Source: Candidatus Acidiferrales bacterium (GTDB lineage Bacteria; Acidobacteriota; Terriglobia; Acidiferrales; UBA7541). From it: a stretch of 58,619 nt of DNA. Both the position numbers and the translations under genes were made by a program. The notes under the pieces were generated by a model that worked only from the letters and a program-made list of their open reading frames with translations, was not told the DNA's origin and searched no databases. The stretch is taken from positions 1-58,619 of the forward strand of contig JASHQB010000327.1 in NCBI GenBank assembly GCA_030037775.1. Direction: 5' to 3'. Positions within the stretch are counted from its first letter, which is position 1, and every line of letters starts with the position of its first letter. Below, piece by piece: positions 35,503-44,914 of this stretch.

Positions 35503-36093
35503 CTAAAGGCTTGCCGACGCCAGCGTGATCTCCACCACCCGCTCACTCTCCGCGTCGCAGGAAACCTCCATCGACTGCGGCACATCCTCTCCCGCCCAAT
35601 CGAAGGAATAGGACAGCAATTCTAGCTTGCGCGAGCCTCGTACGGAAGGGCCGTGCGATTCCGGTGTCCCATAAAGCTCCGTCGCGCGCGCACACGCGTC
35701 GCCCAGTTCCAAACCTCGTCCCGTTTTGATGCTGGCGCGCAAACGCCTCTCGTTCCGGCTGACACAATCAGCAGAGGGGCTGCCAAGTGCCGATACCGTC
35801 ACGGTGCTTATTTTTCGGTCTCTCTCGATTTCGATCGTTACCGTCCTTCCGTCGCAGCTATCCAGCCAGTGATATCCCTGCTGATCCACGGCGAGCAGGC
35901 CAAGGCCCGGGAACCTCACGTTCATCGATAGTTTCGATAATCCCGGCCGTAGCCCTGCCAGCGTCAATTCATTGTGCCGTTCGCTGCTCGGCGCCTTTTG
36001 CGCGCTCGCACTTGCCAATCCCAGCGCGAGCATGGCCATCGCCGCAGCCGCTGCGCTACCGCACCGCCAGAATTTCTTCCATCCGTGCCTCAA
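35503..36093 (-). CDS. Secreted protein of unknown function
   Basis: 196 aa from TTG 36093, chosen because GGGAG lies 9 nt upstream and the result is a proper signal peptide (RHGWKKFWRCGSAAAAAMAMLALGLASASAQ split here as basic n-region, hydrophobic core, ASA cleavage). The frame extends to 36150, but that would overlap the upstream gene further; even so it overlaps that gene by 38 bp. The mature part has no recognisable family; possible disulfides come from isolated cysteines (DSCDG, ADCVS, GDACA). Presumably in one operon with the lipoprotein 6 bp downstream. Confidence 0.55.
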   Translation of the reverse strand: MRHGWKKFWRCGSAAAAAMAMLALGLASASAQKAPSSERHNELTLAGLRPGLSKLSMNVRFPGLGLLAVDQQGYHWLDSCDGRTVTIEIERDRKISTVTVSALGSPSADCVSRNERRLRASIKTGRGLELGDACARATELYGTPESHGPSVRGSRKLELLSYSFDWAGEDVPQSMEVSCDAESERVVEITLASASL

Positions 36094-36739
36094 GATTCTC
36101 TTCTCCCTCTGACCACAACTGATAACGTTCCGCCGGTATTGCTTTTTCAACCCGCGCCATCCAATCGTAAAGCTTCCGTATGTTCTCCTGCGTCTTTTCC
36201 TGATACGTCCGCAGGTTCGCCGGCTGCGACATCACCGCAACGAAGCTCGCCTCTTCTGGATCCCGCGCCGCTTCCGCGCCGCCCCTCCGGAATCCCAGCA
36301 GCCTCGCGTGCCCGGTGAAAAAGTGCTCAAATCCCGCATCGATCAAGAAGTGTCCCTGCTCCTTCCAAATCCCCTCGTCGAACTCCCGGCCGTAGCAAGC
36401 AATCTCCAGCGGTTGCGGCTTCTGAGCCCACTCGTTGCCCGTATCGTCCCATGTCCACAAATCCCAGAACGCTGCGGTTTCGTATGCGCAGTCCTCATGC
36501 GCATGCTCGCTCGCCAGTTCCGCCACCACCTCCGCGCCATACTCCCCGGAACCGAAATCCTGCCCGAAAATCGGCGTTTCCGTCGTATCCACCGCGCGAA
36601 TCGCCAGTTCCGTGAATCCTCGCCGCACGGCGGAGAAGGGAACTGTTTCCAGCAGCGCGCGCCACTGCTCGATCATCGTCTCCTCGGAAAAATCCCGGCT
36701 CCATATGCTCGCATACGCGCGGTTGGCCATGTCCAGCAT
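36056..36739 (-). CDS. Conserved-looking cytoplasmic protein of unknown function
   Basis: 227 aa, acidic and aromatic-rich (WDLWTWDDTGNEW), without signal peptide or membrane segment. I do not recognise a domain. ATG 36739 or the in-frame ATG 36730 (MANRAY) could be the start. It is the first gene of a minus-strand series leading through 35503-36093, the lipoprotein and the ABC exporter to lpxB, with little or no spacing. Confidence 0.6.
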   Translation of the reverse strand: MLDMANRAYASIWSRDFSEETMIEQWRALLETVPFSAVRRGFTELAIRAVDTTETPIFGQDFGSGEYGAEVVAELASEHAHEDCAYETAAFWDLWTWDDTGNEWAQKPQPLEIACYGREFDEGIWKEQGHFLIDAGFEHFFTGHARLLGFRRGGAEAARDPEEASFVAVMSQPANLRTYQEKTQENIRKLYDWMARVEKAIPAERYQLWSEGEENLEARMEEILAVR

Positions 36740-36824
36740 TATACCGGGATGCTATCGCCGGTGCTCGACACTCAAAATATGCCCTGAAAATCGCGAATCA
36801 GCCGCTTCTTGAGGAGACTGCCGT

Positions 36825-39581
36825 CTACTTTTTCTCGGGGGGCTTTTTGTCGGTGCCTACGTCTGAGGCAAGTCCCAATAGCCGCGCGCGCAGCGTCTCT
36901 CCCAGGTTGGCAAAAACATCTGCGCACGTGTCGCGCAGCCGTTCTTCCGCTGCGTGCGAGAGCGTGTCCAGCACGCCTTTCGAGTTCTGCCCCAGCATCG
37001 TCGCCGATGCCAGCAGCCACGAATTTGACGCGTTTTCCAACCGCTCCTTATATTGCTCGATGGATTGCTCCACGGTCCCTTTCATCCGCTCAATCCACGC
37101 GCTTTGCTCCGCGTCGCGCCGGGCGTGGAATTCGTCCGCCAGCGGCTGAAGCTGCGCTTCCAGATTCCGCCGCACCTCTTCCGCGCCTTCCGCCAGCCGT
37201 TGCCGCAGATGGGCATTGAATTCCGCGATGGCCTCTTCCGACTTCTGGCTCACTCCCGTGTTCGTGATTTGCTCGAACTGCGCCAGGCTCTCCTGCGCGA
37301 TTCGCCCCAGCTCGTCGATGGCCATCGCCGCGGTCGTTTGCGCCGCTTCCGTCAATTGCTCCCGCGTGCGTTCCTTCACGTCCTTGGCGCTTTCCTCGAT
37401 CAACCCCTGGGCGTGTTCCACGTAGCTGCGGCTGCAATGATCCAGTTCCTGCGCGAACATTCTCGATAGGTCCGCTGCCCGCTCGCGCATCGCTCCTGTC
37501 GATTGCTCCATCATCTTCTCGAGCGCCGACTGCATGTTCGTCTGCGCCTTCTTCTGATACCACTCCGAAGCCTTATACAGCGCCTCGAACGTCGCGTGCG
37601 ACGCGTCTGTTGTCTTCGCGTCCAGCTCCTCTTCGACTTTCGTCAGCGCCTCGCGGCATTTTTCCTCGAAGTCCGTCGGCAGTTCCGCCACCTGCTGCCG
37701 CATCCGCTCCAGTGAAGTCTCCAGCGCCTGTTCCGACACGTCATGCATCTGCGCCCGGAATTCCACGAGCACGTCCTGCGCTTGCTGTTGCGCAGCGGCC
37801 AGTTGTTCGCCCGTTTCCTGCGCGCGCCGGTAATGCGGAGCCATCTGCCGCTCCACCTGTTCCGCCACCCTCCGCATGGCGTCGTCAGCGAGCTCCTGGA
37901 TCGGCTTTTCCAGCTCGCCCGTCTTTTTCTTGACCAGCTCATCGGCCCGCCGGTCGAGTTCGCTCGCCTGCGTCGCCAGCAAATCATTCAGTCTCCGTTG
38001 CGCGTCATCGTAGGTCGCTCGCGACATCGCCTCGATCTGCGCCGAAGTCTCTTCCGCTTGCCGCGCCGTCTCATGTGCCTTTTCCACCGCCGACTCGGCT
38101 CGCGCCTGCCTCTCGTCCAATCCGGCGCACAGCGCCTCCAGGTTCTTCTGCGCCTCCGCGGCCGCTTCGTTCATCAGCGCTTGCAGTGACGCGCTGCGCG
38201 CTGAAATTTCCTGTTCCGCGCGCGCCGTCGCCGCCTGTGAAATCTGATTCAATTGCGCGCTCATCTGCTCCGACGCGCCCTCGAGCGCCGCATCGAACTC
38301 CGTTCGCCACTTTTCCGTCGCCGATTCCGACTCGCGATTCAACCGCTGCAGCGACTTTTCCTGCAGTTCGCCCGCGGCATCCTCGATCTCCTTGCGCCAG
38401 TTCGCCAGCCGCTCGTGCGCGGCCTCGTCGAGCTGCCGCAGCGTTTCCTCGCTCGTCGTACTCGCCGTTGCCGGAGATTGCGCGAGCGGCAAATTCGCCG
38501 TGGCGCGCTCGACCGCCTGCTGCACCGATTGTTTCACCGCCTGCTCGACCGTCTGATGCACACTCTCCTGGATGGTCTCTTCCGTCAGCTTCGCCGCCGA
38601 GCTCTCCACCACGCGCTCCACCGCCGCACGCACTCTCGAATCGAGCTCCTCCGCCTTCGGCGTGGCCGCCTCGCGCGCCTGCTCGAACGCCGCCAGCGCG
38701 TTCTGCACCACCTGCTGCGTGGCCCGCTCCACCAGTTGTTGCAGCGACCTCTCCACCGCGCTCTGCACCGCGGCTTGCACCGACTTCTCCGCGGCCTTCG
38801 TTACCGAATCTTCGACCGCCTCGTTCACCCTTGTCTGAAGCTGGTGCTCCACCTTCTCCCGCGCCGTGCGCACTTCTTGTGCCACGGCTTCCGCCGCGCC
38901 TGCCTGCATCGTCCGCCGCAGGTGCTGTTTGGCCTCCGCCAGCAGGCGCGCCATCTGCCGCGCCGCGGACATCGTTTCCTGCGCCGCTTCGCGTGCGTGT
39001 GACGCTGGCGTCGGCAGCACGTGCACTTTGCTCTCGTTCACCTGTGCATTCGCCGGTACGCTCGACGCCACGCTAGGCGCTGTCTTCTTCGTCTCCGCAG
39101 GCACCGAACCGGTCGCCGTCTCCTCTTTTTTCTTCGCGGCCGTCTCGGCTGGTGTCGGTATCGGAATTTCAATCGTCCCGGCCGCGAGTTCCTCTACCGG
39201 CTCATTCGGCAGCGGGAACCAATCCGCCGGTGGGAAGGCAATGCCCCACACATTTCCCGGCGTCGTGAACTCCACGCCGATCTGGAACAGCTCGCGCACC
39301 GTTCGCGGACGCTGCACCCACGCCACGCGCCCCTCCACCATTCTCGGTGGCGCTTCGGATTCCGCGCGCGCAATTTCGATGGTTACCACTGCGGTTTTCG
39401 GAACGTAGTGTTTTGATTGGTATTTGCAGCCGTGGCAGTTGACCGAAACTGTGGAAGTTCTTTCCTTGAAGGCCTGCCCCAGGGCGTCTGTGCCGCTGAC
39501 CGTGATCGGCACGGACTGCGCGATTCGCGTGCTTCGCCGTTTTTGAACGGCGGCATCGTTCGATGGCAACGACTCAGACAC
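36825..39581 (-). CDS. PilZ-domain protein with very long coiled coil
   Basis: 918 aa. The N-terminal ~120 residues look like a PilZ domain (QKRRSTRIAQSVPITVSGTD, VNCHGCKYQSKHYV, VEGRVAWVQ, FQIGVEF), the c-di-GMP-binding fold, although the DxSxxG motif is replaced by VNCHGC. About 80 residues of low-complexity linker follow (AAKKKEETATG). The rest, about 205-900, is almost all Ala/Glu/Gln-rich amphipathic helix with short repeats such as SVQAAVQSAVERSLQQLVERATQQVVQ and a long heptad-like stretch. There is no membrane anchor or catalytic motif. It may be a cytoskeletal or scaffold protein controlled by a second messenger (inference). Confidence 0.75.
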   Translation of the reverse strand: MSESLPSNDAAVQKRRSTRIAQSVPITVSGTDALGQAFKERTSTVSVNCHGCKYQSKHYVPKTAVVTIEIARAESEAPPRMVEGRVAWVQRPRTVRELFQIGVEFTTPGNVWGIAFPPADWFPLPNEPVEELAAGTIEIPIPTPAETAAKKKEETATGSVPAETKKTAPSVASSVPANAQVNESKVHVLPTPASHAREAAQETMSAARQMARLLAEAKQHLRRTMQAGAAEAVAQEVRTAREKVEHQLQTRVNEAVEDSVTKAAEKSVQAAVQSAVERSLQQLVERATQQVVQNALAAFEQAREAATPKAEELDSRVRAAVERVVESSAAKLTEETIQESVHQTVEQAVKQSVQQAVERATANLPLAQSPATASTTSEETLRQLDEAAHERLANWRKEIEDAAGELQEKSLQRLNRESESATEKWRTEFDAALEGASEQMSAQLNQISQAATARAEQEISARSASLQALMNEAAAEAQKNLEALCAGLDERQARAESAVEKAHETARQAEETSAQIEAMSRATYDDAQRRLNDLLATQASELDRRADELVKKKTGELEKPIQELADDAMRRVAEQVERQMAPHYRRAQETGEQLAAAQQQAQDVLVEFRAQMHDVSEQALETSLERMRQQVAELPTDFEEKCREALTKVEEELDAKTTDASHATFEALYKASEWYQKKAQTNMQSALEKMMEQSTGAMRERAADLSRMFAQELDHCSRSYVEHAQGLIEESAKDVKERTREQLTEAAQTTAAMAIDELGRIAQESLAQFEQITNTGVSQKSEEAIAEFNAHLRQRLAEGAEEVRRNLEAQLQPLADEFHARRDAEQSAWIERMKGTVEQSIEQYKERLENASNSWLLASATMLGQNSKGVLDTLSHAAEERLRDTCADVFANLGETLRARLLGLASDVGTDKKPPEKK

Positions 39582-39686
39582 ACCCTACTCCTCAGAGGCG
39601 ATGCTCCAAGTTAACATTTACTTGGCAGGGCAGTTAGCCCAAACGCGCCTCCTTGTGCGAAAAGGGTTACGCCAGCCGTCCGCAAC

Positions 39687-40004
39687 TCAGCTCCCCGGCG
39701 CCGCCTTCTCCGCCCTTTCGCGCTTGAAAATTCCGTCCCAGATTTCCTTGCCCACCCAGATCGGCCCCACCAAAAAATAAACCACGCCCTGAAAAAACGC
39801 TGGCTTGTTGCCTTCAATGCGGTGCCCGCCAAAGAGCAAAATCCATCCACCGACAAATAGCGCGAGCCCCAGCCTCCACCTCAGCATCGCCAGCAGCACG
39901 ATTCCCGCGATAATCACCGGAATTCCAATGCCGTGGCACACTTTGTTCCACGGATTCTTGTGCTCGTGGTCATATCGCGCCATGTATTCGGAGAGAGACG
40001 CCAT
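39687..40004 (-). CDS. DUF962/Mpo1-like small membrane protein
   Basis: 105 aa: MASLSEYMARYDHEHKNPWN, then CHGIGIPVIIAGIVLLAML and RLGLALFVGGWILLFGGHRIEGNKPAFFQG. These are the DUF962/Mpo1-type features (HxxNPxN-like start, hydrophobic helices, GHxxEGNKPA). The yeast relative Mpo1 is an iron-dependent dioxygenase of 2-hydroxy fatty acids; the conserved His pattern is visible here. The start is ATG 40004 with GGGAGG 5 nt upstream; the frame upstream to 40121 is not protein-like. Confidence 0.75.
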   Translation of the reverse strand: MASLSEYMARYDHEHKNPWNKVCHGIGIPVIIAGIVLLAMLRWRLGLALFVGGWILLFGGHRIEGNKPAFFQGVVYFLVGPIWVGKEIWDGIFKRERAEKAAPGS

Positions 40005-40337
40005 GCGGGCCTCCCGAGGCAATCTGCGCCCTGTATATCTCACTTCCCACTGCTGCGGCAAGCCTCTGCTCGTGTCATGCTTGCAAAAGCAACCAAAAAT
40101 CCCCCTCTCGCCATTTTCCACCTTGGACGACTTTTCATTGATGGCAAAGGCCTTGCGCGAAAAGTTGACACGCCATGATATAATTTAGTTTAACCTCGAT
40201 TTTTGTCTCCCTCCTTTCGTTCTATTTCGTAACAAAATAATTTCGCAACACGCGCCCGGCTCTGCCTTCTCGTGTTCTTCTTGGTTGACTCCAAAGCTCC
40301 CGGCGTGATAACACGCGGCTTCTCGGGGTGCGATGTG
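40005..40337. other. Divergent intergenic region
   Basis: About 330 bp between the minus-strand DUF962 gene and the plus-strand amidohydrolase. It holds the extended -10 promoter at 40153-40184 and otherwise no gene I can support. AT content rises clearly around 40165-40260. Confidence 0.6.
40153..40184 (+). promoter_or_regulatory. Extended -10 promoter of the amidohydrolase-peptidase operon
   Basis: Perfect TGATATAAT at 40176-40184 (extended -10: TGnTATAAT). A weak -35, TTGCGC at 40153-40158, lies 20 bp upstream of the hexamer. The nearer TTGACA at 40165 is too close (8 bp) to be the -35. The start of the gene lies about 150 bp downstream. Confidence 0.55.
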
Positions 40338-41600
40338 ATGCGAATGCCGTTCCGTCTGGCTGTGCTCCTGTGTGTTTTTTCCTTTTCTCTTTGTGCCGCG
40401 GCCCAAACTCCCGAAGGCAAGCCCATCGTCATCGCCGCCAGCACCATCATCGACGGCCAGGGCCATGTTCTTCACAACACGCGCATCGTCGTCCAGGACT
40501 CCAAAATCATCCGCATTGACGCGCACGCCGGCCCGGTCACTTACGATCTTCGCGGACTCACCGTTCTTCCAGGCTTCATCGATTGTCATGTGCACATCAC
40601 TTATCACTTCGGACCCAACGGTCGTGCCGAAGACAAATCCGAAACGCCCGAGCAGGCCTCTCTCGCCGCCGAATCGAACGCCTGGCTCACTCTGATGGGC
40701 GGTTTCACCACGGTGCAAAGCGTCGGCGCGCCCGAGGACAAGCCGCTCCGCGACTTGATCAATAGCGGCCAGGTCCCCGGCCCGCGCATTCTCACCGCCT
40801 TTCGCCCCCTCTTCGGACGCGGCCCGGCCACCGGCACCCCCGATGAGATTCGCGCCTACATCGACAAAGTCGCCGACGGCGGGGCCGACCTCATCAAAAT
40901 TTTCGCCTCCGAAAGCATTCGCGATGGAGGCAAGCCGACTCTTTCTCAAGACCAGCTCAATGCCGCCTGTGACGAAGCCAAAAAGCGCGGCCTTCGCACT
41001 CTGGTTCATGCTTATCGCGACTCCGTGCACATGGCCACGCTCGCCGGCTGCACCGAGGTCGAGCACGGCACCTTTGCCACTGACGCTGACCTGCGCCTGA
41101 TGGCCGAGCACGGCACCTATTTCGATCCCCAAGTCGGCCTGGTCATTCAGAATTATCTCGACAACGAGCAACGCTACCTCGGCATCGGCAATTACACCGA
41201 ATCCGGCTTCGCGCAAATGAAGCAGGCGCTTCCCCTCGATGCCGACCTCTACCATCGCGCGCTGAAGACCCCCGGCCTCAAGATCGTCTTTGGCACCGAC
41301 GCCGTTGCCGGCGCGCATGGCCGCAACGCCGAGGAACTGATCGACCGCGTGCGCGACGGCGGCCAGGATCCCATGGCTGCGCTGATCTCCGCCAATTCGC
41401 TCGCCGCCCAGTCCCTGAATCTCCAGAGCGAAATCGGCTCCATCGCGCCCGGCCTTCAGGCGGACATCATCGCCCTCGACGGCGACCCGCTCACCGACAT
41501 CACCGCCGTCCGCCGCGTTTCATTTGTCATGAAGGGCGGCGTGGTGTACAAGAACGTGGCGCGCGACGCCATTCCGCATTACGGCGGCGTTACGCCCTAG
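40338..41600 (+). CDS. Secreted amidohydrolase (imidazolonepropionase-like / Xaa-Pro dipeptidase type)
   Basis: 420 aa with a signal peptide (FRLAVLLCVFSFSLCAAAQ). Amidohydrolase-1 features are LPGFIDCHVHITYHF (metal-binding HxH), a metal-bridging Lys in DLIKIFASESI, LVHAYRD, EHGTFATD, and FGTDAVAGAHG with the terminal Asp ligand. The closing GLQADIIALDGDPLTDI strand is typical. The family hydrolyses cyclic amides or Xaa-Pro-like dipeptides in the periplasm; substrate unknown. ATG 40338 is chosen for the signal peptide. It is followed after 40 bp by an M28 peptidase, suggesting joint peptide degradation. Confidence 0.88.
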   Translation: MRMPFRLAVLLCVFSFSLCAAAQTPEGKPIVIAASTIIDGQGHVLHNTRIVVQDSKIIRIDAHAGPVTYDLRGLTVLPGFIDCHVHITYHFGPNGRAEDKSETPEQASLAAESNAWLTLMGGFTTVQSVGAPEDKPLRDLINSGQVPGPRILTAFRPLFGRGPATGTPDEIRAYIDKVADGGADLIKIFASESIRDGGKPTLSQDQLNAACDEAKKRGLRTLVHAYRDSVHMATLAGCTEVEHGTFATDADLRLMAEHGTYFDPQVGLVIQNYLDNEQRYLGIGNYTESGFAQMKQALPLDADLYHRALKTPGLKIVFGTDAVAGAHGRNAEELIDRVRDGGQDPMAALISANSLAAQSLNLQSEIGSIAPGLQADIIALDGDPLTDITAVRRVSFVMKGGVVYKNVARDAIPHYGGVTP

Positions 41601-41640
41601 AATTCTTGCTGAAGCATTTTTACTTTTTCACGGAGGACTT

Positions 41641-43908
41641 ATGCGTCGTATTGCGTTCTTGCTGGTGGTTATCCTCTGCTCGCCGCTTCTGACCGTCGGC
41701 CAGCAGGAGGAGCAAGCCAAGCTCGCCGGCTTTTTCGGTAACTCTTCCGCTGACGAGCAAGCTTGGGAACAGAAGTTCCAAGCGATCCCTTCGCCCGACA
41801 ACATGATCGCGGATATGAAGCTCCTCGCCGCCCGTCCGCATCACGTCGGCTCGCCGTATGACGAGAAAAACAGCGAATGGCTCCTGGCGCAGTACAAGAA
41901 GTGGGGTTGGGACGCGCACATCGAAACATTCCAGGTTCTTTTCCCCACGCCAAAGCTCCGCGTCCTGGAAATGGTCGCGCCTACGCGTTTCGTCGCTCAA
42001 TTGCGCGAGCCTCCCGTTCCCGGCGATCCCACCTCAAGCCAGCAATCGGAACAGCTTCCCACGTACAACGCCTATTCTCCCGATGGCGACGTCACCGCTC
42101 CTTTGGTCTACGCGAACTACGGCGTGCCGGAGGATTACGATCAGCTCGCTCGCATGGGCATTTCCGTCAAAGGTGCCATCGTCATCACCCGCTACGGCCA
42201 CTCCTGGCGCGGCATCAAGCCCAAGCTGGCCTACGAACACGGCGCCATCGGCTGTTTGATTTATTCCGATCCGCGTGACGACGGCTATTACGAAGGCGAC
42301 GTTTTTCCCAAGGGACCCTGGCGCCCCTCGCAGGGCGTTCAGCGCGGCAGCGTTGTGAAGATGGAGCTCTATCCCGGCGATCCGCTCACTCCCGGAGTTG
42401 GCGCAGACGCGCACGCCAAGCGCCTGCCCATCAAGGAAGCCAAGACCATTGAAGACATTCCCGTTATGCCCATTTCCTACGGCGACGCACTCCCTCTCCT
42501 GAAAGCCCTTGGCGGTCCGGTCGCTCCGTCGGACTGGCGCGGCGCTCTCCCGATCACCTATCACGTCGGCCCCGGCCCGGCGAAAGTTCACCTCAAGCTC
42601 CAATTCAATTGGGACTTGAAGCCCGTCCGTGACGTCATCGCCAAGCTGCCCGGCTCCACCTACGCCGATGAATGGGTCATCCGCGGCAATCACTACGACG
42701 GTTGGGTCAACGGCGCCGAGGACCCCATCGCCGGTCAGGTCGCCCTGCTCGAAGAGGCCCGCTCTTTGGGCCAGCTTTACCAGCAGGGTTGGCGCCCGAA
42801 GCGCACCATCATCTATTGTTCTTGGGACGGCGAAGAGCCTGGCCTCCTGGGCTCAACCGAATGGGTCGAAGAACACGGGGACGAGCTGGCCACTCACGCC
42901 GTGGCCTACATCAACTCCGACACCAACGGCCGCGGCTATCTCCAGGCCGAAGGCTCTCACTCGCTCGAGTCTCTGGTGAATAACGTCGCCGATGAGATTC
43001 AGGACCCCGAGAAGGGAATTTCCGTCGGCAAACGCCGGCAGCTCGCGGCCCTTGCCCGCACCGAAAGTCCTGAAGAGCGCCAGAAGCTCGAGTCGCAGAA
43101 GAATTTCATCCTTGGCGACTTGGGCTCCGGCTCCGACTATTCCGCGTTCATCGATCACGCCGGCATTGCCTCCATCGATTACGGCTTTGGCGGTGAAGCC
43201 GGCGGCGGCATCTACCACTCCATTTACGATGATTTTTACTGGTATTCGCATTTCGACGATCCCACCGAAGCGTACGGCCGCACCTTGTCCCAAACCGCCG
43301 GCACCACCATCATGCGCCTCGCCGATTCCGATGTGCCGCCGCTTGATTTCACCGGTCTTTCCGACGCCGTTGGCCGTTTCGTCTCCGAACTTGAAAAGCT
43401 CGACAAGTCCGAAATCAACGAAATCCAGTGGCAGAACAAGGAAATCCAGGACGGCATTTTCGCGGCCAGCACCGATCCGACGAAGAAATTCGTTCCGCCG
43501 GCCACCGAAGAAGTTCCGTCGCCGCTCGATTTTTCTCCGCTCGACGATGCCGTCAAGAATCTGAAACAAGCCGCCGGGCATTACCAATCCGCGTTTGACA
43601 AAGTACAGGAGGGAACTCCCGCGTCCGGCGCCTCGTTCCAAACTGTGGATCAGGACCTCATCTCCACCGAGCGCGCTTTGCTCTATCAGGAAGGTTTGCC
43701 GGGGCGCCCGTGGTACAGGCATGAACTCGTCGCCCCCGGCATCTACACCGGCTACGGCGTGAAAACCATTCCCGCGGTTCGCGAAGCCATCGAACAGAAA
43801 AATTGGTCGCAGGCCGCCGATCAAATCACCATCGTGGCGGGGGTTTTGCAGAAGGAAGCTGATTCCATCAACGCCGCCGCGTCGGCGCTCGAAAGCGCCG
43901 GACAATAG
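41641..43908 (+). CDS. M28 family metallopeptidase (glutamate carboxypeptidase II-like)
   Basis: 755 aa with a signal peptide (RRIAFLLVVILCSPLLTVGQ). Domain order follows PSMA/GCPII: an N-terminal segment, a PA domain (about 140-330: YANYGVPEDYDQLARMGISVKGAIVITRYG), the M28 di-zinc domain, and a C-terminal TFR-dimerisation-like helical domain. The zinc site is complete: H in GNHYDGW, D in GAEDPIAG, EE in SWDGEEPGLLGS, D in NSDTNGR, and H in YHSIYDDFYW. It should be an active secreted carboxy- or aminopeptidase. A strong ACGGAGG ribosome site precedes ATG 41641. The next gene starts 4 bp after its stop. Confidence 0.93.
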   Translation: MRRIAFLLVVILCSPLLTVGQQEEQAKLAGFFGNSSADEQAWEQKFQAIPSPDNMIADMKLLAARPHHVGSPYDEKNSEWLLAQYKKWGWDAHIETFQVLFPTPKLRVLEMVAPTRFVAQLREPPVPGDPTSSQQSEQLPTYNAYSPDGDVTAPLVYANYGVPEDYDQLARMGISVKGAIVITRYGHSWRGIKPKLAYEHGAIGCLIYSDPRDDGYYEGDVFPKGPWRPSQGVQRGSVVKMELYPGDPLTPGVGADAHAKRLPIKEAKTIEDIPVMPISYGDALPLLKALGGPVAPSDWRGALPITYHVGPGPAKVHLKLQFNWDLKPVRDVIAKLPGSTYADEWVIRGNHYDGWVNGAEDPIAGQVALLEEARSLGQLYQQGWRPKRTIIYCSWDGEEPGLLGSTEWVEEHGDELATHAVAYINSDTNGRGYLQAEGSHSLESLVNNVADEIQDPEKGISVGKRRQLAALARTESPEERQKLESQKNFILGDLGSGSDYSAFIDHAGIASIDYGFGGEAGGGIYHSIYDDFYWYSHFDDPTEAYGRTLSQTAGTTIMRLADSDVPPLDFTGLSDAVGRFVSELEKLDKSEINEIQWQNKEIQDGIFAASTDPTKKFVPPATEEVPSPLDFSPLDDAVKNLKQAAGHYQSAFDKVQEGTPASGASFQTVDQDLISTERALLYQEGLPGRPWYRHELVAPGIYTGYGVKTIPAVREAIEQKNWSQAADQITIVAGVLQKEADSINAAASALESAGQ

Positions 43909-43912
43909 CCGA

Positions 43913-44902
43913 ATGCCGCGCTGGTTTCAGAAGCTATTCGTGTGTTTCCGCCGCTCGTTTTGTCGCATTGCGTGGGGAGTGATTTGCCTCCTGGCCGTGC
44001 CGTCGGTTTCTTGGCACTTGCCCGCCAAAGCAAACGATCCTTCGTGCACTCTGTGTTTTTACGGCCCTGACAACATCGTCTTCGATGCTGCCGGCAACGC
44101 GTATATCACGGATAACGATCAGCAAAGCCGTTTTCGCGTCCTCGAGGTTTCCCCACAAGGAACGCGGCTCGCCGAATGGCGGGTCTTTCGCGCAGTTCAA
44201 GGTCGCAGGAGCGGCCCCGAAGGCATCGCCATCGATTCCGTTGGGAATATTTTTGTTACAGATGGCGGCGCGTTACATGTACTGAAGTTTTCACCGACAG
44301 GCAAACTGCTCATGACCATAGGCAGCGACCATCCATGGTTTCACGATCTGGGGCATGTTGCCGTCGACTCAGCCGGCTACATCTACGTTGCGGAGGGCGG
44401 AGCAAATCGCATCCAGAAATTCTCTTCGGATGGCAAGCCAGTCGCCGTTTGGCAGCGATCCAAGGGAAGCGGATTCAACCAATGGAACTCGCCAGAGACG
44501 ATCGCTGTCCGTTCCGACGGCAGTCTGGTCGTCGAAGATGCCGGCAACCATCGCATCGTTGTGATATCAACCCGCACCGGGCAAACTCAGTTTATTTTTG
44601 GCGGAAGAGGAAAAGGGCCAGGCGAATTTGTCGAGGATGAGGGATCAAGTGTGGATCGTGAAGGGAACATTTATGTCAGCGATTGGACGCTGCATCGCGT
44701 GCAGAAATTTGACCCTCACGGCAAATGGATCTCTACCATTTCCAACTCGGGCGATAACGTCTTGTTCTCACAGAATGGTCCCGCGGGTGTAAACATCGAT
44801 GCGCAGGGCAATCTCTACAGTGTCGATGGGTACGGAATTCCTGGGCGTATGAGTGTAGTGAAGTTCTCGCAACAGGGAAAGCTGTTGGCCCGCTGGCGCT
44901 AA
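43913..44902 (+). CDS. Secreted NHL-repeat beta-propeller protein
   Basis: 329 aa with a basic N-terminus and one hydrophobic segment (IAWGVICLLAVPSVSW) acting as a signal peptide or anchor. Repeats read as GPDNIVFDAAGNAYITDND, GPEGIAIDSVGNIFVTDGG, GHVAVDSAGYIYVAEGGANRIQKFSSDG, SPETIAVRSDGSLVVEDAGNHRIVVI and SSVDREGNIYVSDWTLHRVQKFDPHG. No catalytic motif was seen. The ATG is 4 bp after the M28 peptidase stop, so it is very likely in the same operon. Related in type to the NHL lipoprotein at 13.9 kb. Confidence 0.85.
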   Translation: MPRWFQKLFVCFRRSFCRIAWGVICLLAVPSVSWHLPAKANDPSCTLCFYGPDNIVFDAAGNAYITDNDQQSRFRVLEVSPQGTRLAEWRVFRAVQGRRSGPEGIAIDSVGNIFVTDGGALHVLKFSPTGKLLMTIGSDHPWFHDLGHVAVDSAGYIYVAEGGANRIQKFSSDGKPVAVWQRSKGSGFNQWNSPETIAVRSDGSLVVEDAGNHRIVVISTRTGQTQFIFGGRGKGPGEFVEDEGSSVDREGNIYVSDWTLHRVQKFDPHGKWISTISNSGDNVLFSQNGPAGVNIDAQGNLYSVDGYGIPGRMSVVKFSQQGKLLARWR

Positions 44903-44914
44903 AGCGCGACGCCT

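Noticed and set aside
38075-39076. Long Pro/Ala/Arg-rich open frames on the plus strand
   Set aside because: Shadow of the PilZ/coiled-coil gene; composition is that of antisense to Glu/Ala-rich codons and no domain is visible.
40165-40184. TTGACA followed by TATAAT as a standard promoter
   Set aside because: Spacing is only 8 bp; the TATAAT is better read as an extended -10 element.
40185-41318. 377-aa open frame on the minus strand
   Set aside because: Antisense to the secreted amidohydrolase, which has a signal peptide and metal motifs.
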